6,249 nucleotides of DNA, from assembly GCA_021156265.1 (NCBI GenBank), contig JAJNBR010000178.1, positions 1-6,249 of the forward strand. The letters are read 5' to 3'. The position numbers and the translations under genes were made by a program. The DNA comes from Flavipsychrobacter sp. (GTDB lineage Bacteria; Bacteroidota; Bacteroidia; Chitinophagales; Chitinophagaceae). Under the pieces are notes generated by a model. The model was not told the origin of the DNA. It saw only the letters and a program-made list of their open reading frames with translations, and did no database searches. Of this stretch, positions 1 through 5,873 are shown piece after piece. How positions within the stretch are numbered: position 1 is the first letter of the stretch; each line of letters begins with the position of its first letter.

Positions 1-486
1 TAGCCCCTGTGGTGCTTATTATGGCCAGCGGTTCATTGATACTTACCACTTCGCAGCGACTTGGCCGTGTCATCGAACGCACTAGAAAGCTCACCGAGTA
101 CTTGCGAAACCTAGTTCAGACCGAGGAAAGAACCGAGCATGTTATTGAAGAGGAATTGCATAAAGCCACAAAACGTGCCAAGCTGCTCCAGAGAGCTATG
201 ACGTTCCTATATATTACTCTGAGTGTTTTTGTGGCTACAAGCATCGTATTAAGTATTACCGATGTCTTACACATGAGATACATGGATACTGGTTGCACTC
301 GGTATTGCCGGCGCTTTGCTGCTGTTCTATGCGAGTATTTTGCTGATCACGGAATCGCGGATCGCTATTACTGCTGTAAATGAGGAAATGAACTACTCTG
401 TCAACTTTTTCAATCGGCATTTTCCCGAATTTAAAAGAGAAGAAACTATGAGTTTATGGAGACAGCTGTTTGAAATATTTAAATAA
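1..486 (+). pseudogene. DUF2721 family membrane protein, 5'-truncated by window edge and frameshifted
   Basis: The reading frame is open from the left edge, so the GTG at 9 is unlikely to be the true start. The visible N-terminal part has the DUF2721 pattern: a hydrophobic segment (VVLIMASGSLILTT), then QRLGRVIERTRKL, then a charged helix and a second membrane helix (about 190-265). After about codon 276 this frame becomes a Cys/Arg/Tyr-rich tail ending at 383, unlike the family. The +1 frame from 283 continues the family pattern: a third membrane helix (WILVALGIAGALLLFYASIL), then ESRIAITAVNEEM and a stop at 484-486. A TGA at 274-276 in the second frame confines the shift to about 277-285. 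One surplus base, or two missing, explains it. GATAC and ACATG direct repeats flank the site, and there is no homopolymer. It could be a real pseudogene or a sequencing error. The family's function is unknown. DUF2721 membership is recognised by eye. Confidence 0.72.
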
Positions 487-626
487 CCAGATACTTAGGT
501 CTCAAGAGTCTGAATATCCTAATACTTTTCGCTCTGTCGTGTGGATTTGTGTTTTCGGCTACGACCGCAAGGAAAGCAGGCTATACTACGTTTTTCACAG
601 GGATATTTACCCTGAAAACTATTTGA
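487..626. other. Short convergent intergenic gap with a doubtful small reading frame
   Basis: This stretch separates the DUF2721 gene (+) from the last YeeE gene (-). In the + strand a frame is open from 483 to a TGA at 624-626. From a CTG at 510 it would give a hydrophobic, signal-like stretch (LNILILFALSCGFVFSATTA) followed by about 18 residues. It has no ATG, GTG or TTG start and no visible ribosome binding site, so it is either noncoding or a relic. A small hairpin (CAGGG, 7-nt loop, CCCTG, 598-614) has no T-run on either strand. No convincing terminator was found, although one would be expected between two convergent genes. Confidence 0.4.
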
Positions 627-1142
627 TCAATGGGGTAGTTTTTCCCTGAAGTAGCCATATATCCATGTGCCGGCGATTGCACTTAAAATAACTGCGATAA
701 CTGCTGTAGCTCCGGTTCCCAGCTGGGCGAATAATGGGCCTGGGCAAGCTCCCGTCATAGCCCATCCAAGACCAAATAATAATCCACCGTATATCTGTCC
801 TTTATTGAATTTCTTAGGGTGGAATTCTATATGTTCCCCGTAAATCGTTTTGACGTTGTATCGTTTTATCAACCATACCGAAACAGCTCCGACGATAACC
901 GCGCTACCGATCACGCCAAACATGTGAAAGCTTTGCAGGCGGAACATTTCCTGAATGCGGAACCAGGATATTATCTCCGCTTTGACAAAAGCAATTCCAA
1001 AAAGAATTCCAACGAGTATGTATTTTATGTTGTGATACCATTTATGTGTCAGGTGCGACTCGTTGATACAAATGGTATCCTGTGCCCTGACTTCATGGTC
1101 AGTATCAAAGGCAGTATTGACTATAGTGCTATTTTCCATCAT
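627..1142 (-). CDS. YeeE/YedE-family sulfur transporter, C-terminal-type half (DUF6691-like)
   Basis: A 171-residue inner-membrane protein with about four membrane helices (near residues 40-57, 74-93, 115-130 and 143-164). The signature is GWAMTGACPGPLFAQLGTG at about 126-144, with Cys133 in the GACPG loop. This is the family's conserved cysteine motif. YeeE/YedE proteins transport thiosulfate or other sulfur species by passing them between cysteines (known for the TsuA/YeeE group). Here the fold is split into two genes, and this one matches the second half. The N-terminal 36 residues before the first helix are polar and not typical. The start is ATG ATG at 1142/1139, 7 nt after the preceding stop, with an A/T-rich leader and no Shine-Dalgarno. 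It is the last gene of the operon. Substrate is not predictable from the sequence alone. Confidence 0.88.
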   Translation of the reverse strand: MMENSTIVNTAFDTDHEVRAQDTICINESHLTHKWYHNIKYILVGILFGIAFVKAEIISWFRIQEMFRLQSFHMFGVIGSAVIVGAVSVWLIKRYNVKTIYGEHIEFHPKKFNKGQIYGGLLFGLGWAMTGACPGPLFAQLGTGATAVIAVILSAIAGTWIYGYFREKLPH

Positions 1143-1149
1143 AATATTT

Positions 1150-1713
1150 TTACAGTGTCATAATCAGGGGTAGAATAATATTTGCCATAATGAAGCCACC
1201 CACCATGAAGCTTATTGTAGCAATTAGTGAGGGCCATTGGAGATTTGACAGCCCCATAATTGAATGCCCTGATGTACAGCCGCCCGCATACCTTGTGCCA
1301 AAACCAACGATAAACCCACCGACGATCATAATGAGAAAGCCCCTGATGGTCAGCAAGTTCCCAAGTGAAAACAATTGTGCAGGTACCAGGGATTCATAAT
1401 CAGTTATCCCGTAACCCGCCAATTCTTTCACAAGCTTAGGGTTCAATTCAATCGACGCGGGATTCTGCAACCATACTGCCGCAACTGCAGCTCCAATGAT
1501 GATCCCTACGACAAACAACATATTCCAGGCCTCCTTCCTCCAATTGTATTTGAAGAATGGAACTTTAGCCGGGATACATGCAGCACATATATGCCGCAGA
1601 TTGGCTGAGATGCCAAAATGCTTGTTGCCCAGAATAAGTAACGCCGGAACGGTAAGTCCAATAATAGGCCCTGCGATATACCAGGGCCACGGTTGTTTTA
1701 TGATCTCTAACAT
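1150..1713 (-). CDS. YeeE/YedE-family sulfur transporter, N-terminal-type half
   Basis: A 187-residue inner-membrane protein with about four hydrophobic segments (near residues 12-29, 63-83, 123-139 and 162-183). The diagnostic motif is GFGTRYAGGCTSGHSIMG at about 137-154, with Cys146 in the conserved GGCTSGH loop. Two further cysteines sit at 43 and 46 (HICAAC). Together with the following gene it would rebuild a full-length YeeE/YedE permease whose cysteines relay a sulfur compound through the membrane. It starts 3 nt after the DUF2490 stop and ends 7 nt before the next start, so translation is probably coupled. The family role in thiosulfate or sulfur-compound uptake is established for homologues. 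Direction and substrate here are inferred from the neighbours. Confidence 0.88.
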   Translation of the reverse strand: MLEIIKQPWPWYIAGPIIGLTVPALLILGNKHFGISANLRHICAACIPAKVPFFKYNWRKEAWNMLFVVGIIIGAAVAAVWLQNPASIELNPKLVKELAGYGITDYESLVPAQLFSLGNLLTIRGFLIMIVGGFIVGFGTRYAGGCTSGHSIMGLSNLQWPSLIATISFMVGGFIMANIILPLIMTL

Positions 1714-1716
1714 TAG

Positions 1717-2439
1717 TTATTGCTTGTCTTTTCTGTTGATTTTGAATCCAAAATTAATGAGCAGGTTATTCTCCGCTATGGTGTTTTCAGACGTAAGCGG
1801 TAAGCGGCTGGCGTGCATATAGCCGACCTCCATCGACAAAATATTTCCCACGTTAAACTCCGTGCTGATGCTGGTGCGTTCGTGGTCAAAAAAATGCAAT
1901 TTACTTGTTCCGGCAACATTTAGCAGCACTTCGTGGGCCACTTTGGCGGTAAACGCGTTTTTAAACCGGTAGTTCAGTCCCAGTTTGTTTCTAAGCCTGA
2001 GGATATTGTTGCCTCCGTCAAACATCCTGTATTCCAGCATAGTTTTGTCGGTCGCACATAGATTGCCAAAGAGCCGGTGTTGCAGATCCGCAGATACCGT
2101 CAAACGGTATTCGTGGGTTGGCGGTTTGTCATAATCTGTTGAATCTTCAATTATTTTGAACAGCGTGTAGTACGCAAATGGGGAAAGCCCGAACTGCAAG
2201 GCTTCACTGTGTTGATAATGCAACCAGTGCCGATAGGAAAAAAGCAATCTTTCCTCCAACGGATTAGAATTGTTCAGTCCATTTTGCCATCGTCCTTGCA
2301 GTTCGCTTTCCGTCCGCCAGTTTTTGCTTAATGCCAGGCCTGCCGTTCCGCGAAACCATCCATTAGTATGCTGTGCATTTAAATGGAGGCTAATAGCCAG
2401 TAGGCAAGCTGAAAGAATGAGCGTTACCTTCCCGTTCAT
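1717..2439 (-). CDS. DUF2490 domain outer-membrane protein
   Basis: A 240-residue exported protein. Residues 1-22 form a signal peptide (MNGKVTLILSACLLAISLHL, then NA) with probable cleavage after Ala22 before Gln23. The rest alternates short aromatic/hydrophobic and polar strands, for example RLLFSYRHWLHY, ALQFGLSPFAYYTLF, HEYRLTVSADLQHRLF, LRNKLGLNYRF, and a terminal NNLLINFGFKI. This is the pattern of an outer-membrane beta-barrel and fits DUF2490, a family common in Bacteroidota with no assigned function. It starts 2 nt after the rhodanese stop and ends 3 nt before the first YeeE gene, so it belongs to the sulfur operon. A role as an outer-membrane pore or assembly partner for the sulfur substrate is inference only. 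Family assignment is by eye. Confidence 0.78.
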   Translation of the reverse strand: MNGKVTLILSACLLAISLHLNAQHTNGWFRGTAGLALSKNWRTESELQGRWQNGLNNSNPLEERLLFSYRHWLHYQHSEALQFGLSPFAYYTLFKIIEDSTDYDKPPTHEYRLTVSADLQHRLFGNLCATDKTMLEYRMFDGGNNILRLRNKLGLNYRFKNAFTAKVAHEVLLNVAGTSKLHFFDHERTSISTEFNVGNILSMEVGYMHASRLPLTSENTIAENNLLINFGFKINRKDKQ

Positions 2440-2441
2440 TA

Positions 2442-2750
2442 TTACTTAACTGTTGCTTTAAAGTCCGTCCATCCGCCGCCGTTGTAGGCGTCAACGCCTG
2501 CATTCTTTAGAATGTTGGTAGCAATGCCGCTTCGTGTTCCCGAACGGCATACGAGTATTACGGGTTTCCCTTTTTGTCGTAAATGTTCGACTTTGTTAGA
2601 AATTGTGTCAAGCGGGATGTTGACTGATCCTTCAAAATGGCCGGTGCGGAATTCATCGGCGCCACGCACGTCAATTACTTCAGCGCCGCTTTCATATACT
2701 TGTTTGATGTCTTGTTTCGGACCTCCGAAAAAATTGCTGATGTTGAACAT
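2442..2750 (-). CDS. Single-domain rhodanese (sulfurtransferase)
   Basis: A 102-residue protein from the preferred ATG at 2750. It is a single rhodanese domain: EVIDVRGADEFRTGHFEGS at about 24-42, NIPLD at 44-48, the active-site loop CRSGTRSG with catalytic Cys68, and NGGGW near the end. Rhodaneses hold sulfane sulfur as a Cys persulfide and pass it to thiols, cyanide or partner enzymes. With no signal peptide it should act in the cytoplasm. An upstream ATG at 2789 would add 13 residues and overlap the previous gene by 22 nt. The start at 2750 is preferred because it removes the overlap, begins the recognisable domain (MFNISNFFG) and follows an A-rich leader typical of this phylum. It probably exchanges sulfur with the fusion enzyme encoded just upstream. 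Confidence 0.93.
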   Translation of the reverse strand: MFNISNFFGGPKQDIKQVYESGAEVIDVRGADEFRTGHFEGSVNIPLDTISNKVEHLRQKGKPVILVCRSGTRSGIATNILKNAGVDAYNGGGWTDFKATVK

Positions 2751-2767
2751 ATTATTTGTTTTTTTAG

Positions 2768-4183
2768 TTACAGTAATGTTGTTGGACATACGTAGTCTGT
2801 GAGTTCGAACTGTCCGCTATCTTTGATAGCCTTAAAACCGCCTTTTACATCGATGAGGTTGTCATAGCCGCGTGCCCTGAGTATGGAAGTGAAGATCATT
2901 GACCTGTATCCACCTGCGCAATGAATGTAGTATGTCTTCTCTTTGTCGAGCAGTTGCATGCTCTCGTTGATAGTGTCAAGTGGCGCATTTGTTGCGTCTA
3001 TCATATGCTCGCTCAGGTATTCGGAAGACTTCCGCACGTCGATAACGTCTACATCCTGGTTTTGTTGTCGCTGAGACAGTTCATCGGCGCTGATGGATTC
3101 GATGGAGTCAGTCTCCTTGCCGGATTTGATCCAGGAATCAAAGCCTCCATCCAGGTAGCCGATACTGTAGTCGTAACCCACTCGTGAAAGTCTTGTTACA
3201 ACCTCTTCTTCTCTTCCGGGGTCGGCAACTATAAGTATCTGCTGCTTAATGTCCGGGATGAGCGCGCCTATCCATGGCGCGAAATTGCCGTCGATACCGA
3301 TATTGATCGAGTTGGGAATAAAGCCCTTCGCGAATGTTTGTGCGTCCCTGGTATCGAGAATCAATGCACCGGTTTCGTTTGCCGCGGCTTCAAAAGCTTC
3401 GGGCGACAGTGCCTGAAGTCCCCTGTTTAGTACCTCATCAATACTATCATACCCCTGCTTATTCATCATAACGTTCAGCGGGAAATATGCGGGTGGCGGC
3501 AGCAGGCCAGCGGTTACCTCTTTGATAAATTCCTCTCTCGACATGTCTGCACGCAAAGCATAGTTGGTAGCTTTCTGGTTGCCGATCGTATCGGTTGTTT
3601 CTTTGCTCATATTCTTACCGCAGGCACTTCCCGCACCGTGAGCCGGATAAACCACGACGTCATTAGGTAGCGTCATTACTTTTGAACGCAATGAATCGTA
3701 AAGAGTACCAGCCAGCTGCTCCTGGGTCATATCAGCAGCTTTTTGTGCCAGGTCGGGTCGGCCAACGTCGCCGATGAATAACGTGTCTCCTGAGAATAGG
3801 GCAGTTTCTTTGCCGTCTTTGTCAGTCAGCAAATAACAGGTGCTTTCCATTGTATGGCCGGGCGTATGCAGCACTTTAATGGTAACATCACCCAGTTTGA
3901 ATTCCTGTTGGTCGGATGCTATTATGGCATCGAACCCGGGATTTGCCATCGGACCGTAAACTATCGGCGCGCCTGTTTTTCTGGAAAGGTCAATGTGACC
4001 TGAAACGAAATCGGCGTGAAAATGGGTTTCAAACACATATTTAACAGCGGCATTGTCCTTCTCTGCTTTTTCTATGTATGGCTCGACTTCGCGCAATGGA
4101 TCGATAATTGCAACCTCACCATTGCTTTCGATATAATAGGCTCCTTGTGCAAGACAGCCTGTATAGATTTGTTCGACTTTCAT
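2768..4183 (-). CDS. Metallo-beta-lactamase / double rhodanese fusion, CstB-like persulfide dioxygenase-sulfurtransferase
   Basis: A 471-residue cytoplasmic enzyme with three domains. Residues about 1-240 form a metallo-beta-lactamase fold of the persulfide dioxygenase type: THFHADFVSGH (His54, His56, Asp58), TPGH (His110), SGDTLFIGDVGRPDL (Asp133) and YPAHGAGSACG (His182, Cys188). His56-region, His110 and Asp133 match the mononuclear iron ligands of ETHE1-like enzymes. Residues about 255-355 form a rhodanese fold whose active-site loop reads VADPGREEE, with no cysteine, so it is a pseudo-rhodanese. Residues about 365-460 form an active rhodanese with HCAGGYRS (Cys422). The order dioxygenase, dead rhodanese, live rhodanese, plus the Cys after the last metal histidine, is the architecture of staphylococcal CstB, which oxidises persulfides to sulfite/thiosulfate. 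The start ATG at 4183 follows an A/T-rich leader and the dedicated operator/promoter at 4203-4247. Confidence 0.93.
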   Translation of the reverse strand: MKVEQIYTGCLAQGAYYIESNGEVAIIDPLREVEPYIEKAEKDNAAVKYVFETHFHADFVSGHIDLSRKTGAPIVYGPMANPGFDAIIASDQQEFKLGDVTIKVLHTPGHTMESTCYLLTDKDGKETALFSGDTLFIGDVGRPDLAQKAADMTQEQLAGTLYDSLRSKVMTLPNDVVVYPAHGAGSACGKNMSKETTDTIGNQKATNYALRADMSREEFIKEVTAGLLPPPAYFPLNVMMNKQGYDSIDEVLNRGLQALSPEAFEAAANETGALILDTRDAQTFAKGFIPNSINIGIDGNFAPWIGALIPDIKQQILIVADPGREEEVVTRLSRVGYDYSIGYLDGGFDSWIKSGKETDSIESISADELSQRQQNQDVDVIDVRKSSEYLSEHMIDATNAPLDTINESMQLLDKEKTYYIHCAGGYRSMIFTSILRARGYDNLIDVKGGFKAIKDSGQFELTDYVCPTTLL

Positions 4184-4202
4184 AATTTATGATTTATTGA
4201 TA

Positions 4203-4210
4203 CAAAATTC
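4203..4210 (-). promoter_or_regulatory. Predicted -7 element (GAATTTTG) of the fusion-gene operon
   Basis: Read on the minus strand this is GAATTTTG, one mismatch from the Bacteroidota -7 consensus TAnnTTTG. It ends 20 nt before the ATG at 4183. The identical 8-mer occurs in front of the TauE gene at 5058-5065. No TTTG-like -33 element is present at the normal spacing of about 20 nt. That position is occupied by the edge of the palindrome at 4230-4247, as expected for an activator-dependent promoter. The transcription start is predicted near 4198. Confidence 0.5.
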
Positions 4211-4229
4211 GGAATTGTGGAAGACGTGG

Positions 4230-4247
4230 TCAGTGACTTGAGTCACA
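4230..4247 (-). promoter_or_regulatory. Crp/Fnr-type operator upstream of the persulfide dioxygenase operon
   Basis: The minus strand reads TGTGACTCAAGTCACTGA, containing the perfect 14-bp interrupted palindrome GTGACT-CA-AGTCAC (GTGA-N6-TCAC). It lies in the 69-nt gap between the TauE stop and the fusion-gene start. Its centre is 36.5 nt upstream of the last base of the GAATTTTG element, which places it close to -41.5, the class II activator position. Its near-twin at 5085-5102 has the same geometry. The likely binder is the Crp/Fnr protein encoded at 5093-5746. Confidence 0.65.
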
Positions 4248-4252
4248 ATACA

Positions 4253-5053
4253 TCAGTTTAATAGGGTTTCTTTTATAAGAATATAGACAGCCATTATAAG
4301 GACGAACCAGCCGAACCCTTTTTTTAATTGGTTCCCGTTAATTTTCGTACTCAGAATGCTCCCGGCTACTATCCCTGCAATCGCTATAGCAGTCAAAATG
4401 AAGAGGAATTGCCAGTCGGGCGTTAAATTCCCAATGTCTCCGGCGAATCCAAAGAGCGAATTCAGGGCTATTATGAGGAGGGAGGTGCCCACAGCCTCCT
4501 TCATTGGCATGCGAAACAATAGTACTAATACAGGGATGAGTAAAAATCCTCCGCCCGCTCCCAGGAGCCCGGTAACCAGGCCCACACCTATACCCGCAAA
4601 CAGAAGATTAATCAGAAATTGAATGCCTGTTTTTTCGTTTGATGGCTGTACAGCTTTGCTACCGGATCTGATCATCGAAATGGATGCGAATAGCATTAAG
4701 GAAGCGAATACCACCATAACTGCAAACGACCTGGTGACAGTAAACCCGCCAACCTGAAACAGAACATCCGGAATTGCTGGCAACAAAAACTTTCGTGAAA
4801 GAAATACTGTCGTGATGGACGAGACGCCGAAAAGCAGTGCCGTTCTTATGCTAACCTGGCCATTCCGGTGATTTCGGACAGCTCCGACCAGGCTGGTCAT
4901 CCCGATAATGAACAAAGAATACGATGTTGCAAGTGTAACGTCAATGCCAAACAGGTATACAAGTACAGGTACTGTCAGTATTGATCCGCCTCCGCCGATC
5001 AATCCCAGCGATATACCTATCAATGTTGCAGCGAGGTATCCAAATATTTCCAT
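4253..5053 (-). CDS. TauE/SafE family sulfite exporter
   Basis: A 266-residue polytopic inner-membrane protein. It shows the internal duplication of the TauE/SafE family: a first glycine-rich repeat GLIGGGGSILTVPVLVYLFG at about 17-36 and a second GLLGAGGGFLLIPVLVLLF at about 162-180, the latter followed by KEAVGTSLLIIALNSLFGF. Hydrophobic segments fill about residues 5-60, 70-95, 108-128, 145-205 and 215-262. The family exports sulfite or related sulfur-containing anions, and a TauE gene sits in the staphylococcal cst operon beside CstB, as here. Its product would remove the sulfite made by the downstream dioxygenase. ATG at 5053 starts the recognisable first repeat. The predicted promoter lies so close that the mRNA may be leaderless. 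No cysteines are present. Confidence 0.92.
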   Translation of the reverse strand: MEIFGYLAATLIGISLGLIGGGGSILTVPVLVYLFGIDVTLATSYSLFIIGMTSLVGAVRNHRNGQVSIRTALLFGVSSITTVFLSRKFLLPAIPDVLFQVGGFTVTRSFAVMVVFASLMLFASISMIRSGSKAVQPSNEKTGIQFLINLLFAGIGVGLVTGLLGAGGGFLLIPVLVLLFRMPMKEAVGTSLLIIALNSLFGFAGDIGNLTPDWQFLFILTAIAIAGIVAGSILSTKINGNQLKKGFGWFVLIMAVYILIKETLLN

Positions 5054-5057
5054 ACAG

Positions 5058-5065
5058 CAAAATTC
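5058..5065 (-). promoter_or_regulatory. Predicted -7 element (GAATTTTG) of the TauE gene
   Basis: The minus strand reads GAATTTTG followed by CTGT and the ATG at 5053. It is one mismatch from TAnnTTTG and identical to the element at 4203-4210. It lies 22 nt beyond the GTGA-N6-TCAC palindrome, exactly as in the other copy. A transcription start at about 5053 follows if the usual -41.5 operator geometry holds. No -33 TTTG is visible. Confidence 0.48.
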
Positions 5066-5084
5066 CGGTTAGAAACCTGCTGCA

Positions 5085-5102
5085 TCGGTGATTTAAGTCA
5101 CA
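5085..5102 (-). promoter_or_regulatory. Crp/Fnr-type operator upstream of the TauE gene
   Basis: The minus strand reads TGTGACTTAAATCACCGA. The core GTGA-CTTAAA-TCAC matches the second operator at 4230-4247 in 15 of 18 positions, and the three differences are all transitions. The palindrome overlaps the final codons and stop of the regulator gene (stop at 5093-5095), so the site is partly coding. Its centre lies 36.5 nt upstream of the end of GAATTTTG, the same as in the other copy. Confidence 0.65.
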
Positions 5103-5746
5103 TTGAGCAACTCCGGATCAATTATTTCTATGCTATTCCGGTTCAGTTTAACCGCACCTTTTTCAGCAAGCTTCTTCATCAGGCGCGTGATAACCTCTCT
5201 TGAGGAATTTAGTTCGTTAGCAATTTCGGCGTGTGTTAACGGAATGGTATTGGACTTGAGCATTTTTTGCGTTTTCTTCAGGTAAAACGCGAGTCTTTCG
5301 TCCATATTCCGGAAGGCGACATGGTCAATGGTTACCAGTAACTCCTGGAAACGCGTGCGATACGTGCTAAGGACGAAATGATACCATTTTTTGTACTTCG
5401 TCATCCACTCGTCCATTTTAGCCAGCGGCACTGTTAAAACCTCAATGTCACCCACTGCAATAGCAGTCAATTCGCTTATGTTTTGCGTCGAAGAACAGAC
5501 CATTGTCAAAGCACATGCCTGGCCCGGCTCTATGAAATACATAAAGAACTCATTTCCTTCTTCATCCTCCCGAAACACTTTTACGAGGCCGTTCAAAACT
5601 ATCATGGTCGAGCGTATGTATTGACCGGTTTTCATCAATACCTGACCTTCTTTGAATGTTCGCCTTTCGCTCTCGCTCGCAAGCTCTGCAATTAGCTCGT
5701 CGTCGAACGATGGGAAAATTGCCTTTAGTTCCTGTTCTGATACCAT
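5093..5746 (-). CDS. Crp/Fnr family transcriptional regulator
   Basis: A 217-residue protein from the preferred ATG at 5746. It has an N-terminal cyclic-nucleotide-type beta-barrel (FKEGQVLMKTGQYIRSTMIV through VPLAKMDEWM), a dimerisation helix, and a C-terminal winged helix-turn-helix (THAEIANELNSSREVITRL). The recognition helix carries R183, E184 and R188, the R-E-x-x-x-R spacing by which E. coli CRP reads GTGA. The N-terminal cysteine cluster of FNR and an obvious cAMP-binding arginine motif are missing. The only cysteines are at 78 and 84 (ACALTMVC). An upstream ATG at 5821 would add 25 residues of low-complexity-looking sequence. It has a better A-rich leader (AATCAACAAATG), but family length and domain start favour 5746. 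It probably controls the downstream sulfur genes through the two operators. The effector is unknown. Confidence 0.88.
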   Translation of the reverse strand: MVSEQELKAIFPSFDDELIAELASESERRTFKEGQVLMKTGQYIRSTMIVLNGLVKVFREDEEGNEFFMYFIEPGQACALTMVCSSTQNISELTAIAVGDIEVLTVPLAKMDEWMTKYKKWYHFVLSTYRTRFQELLVTIDHVAFRNMDERLAFYLKKTQKMLKSNTIPLTHAEIANELNSSREVITRLMKKLAEKGAVKLNRNSIEIIDPELLNVT

Positions 5747-5873
5747 ATGTTGCTCGGTTGCTAATACGCGCTTCTGCAATATTAAGGGTGAGTGATGAAT
5801 AATTGGATTGCTAATCTGCATTTGTTGATTTTAGGGAGTCTACTACATCGGTCGCCAGAGCCTGAAGAAGTCG

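Noticed and set aside
598..614. Hairpin CAGGG-atattta-CCCTG as a bidirectional terminator between convergent genes
   Set aside because: The stem is only 5 bp (a few more with a bulge), and on each strand the T-tract lies before the stem rather than after it. This does not fit a rho-independent terminator.
622..629. TTGATCAA palindrome as an FNR half-site pair
   Set aside because: It has no spacer between half-sites, sits at the stop codon of the last gene and is far from any promoter.
1088..1101. Palindrome TGACTTCATGGTCA as another Crp/Fnr operator
   Set aside because: The spacer between TGAC and GTCA is 6 nt instead of 4. It lies inside the YeeE coding region near its 5' end and has no GAATTTTG partner.
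819..1163. Plus-strand frame of 114 codons over the YeeE gene
   Set aside because: It is antisense to a gene with clear family motifs and has no recognisable domain or leader. The same applies to the other plus-strand frames between 1190 and 5695.
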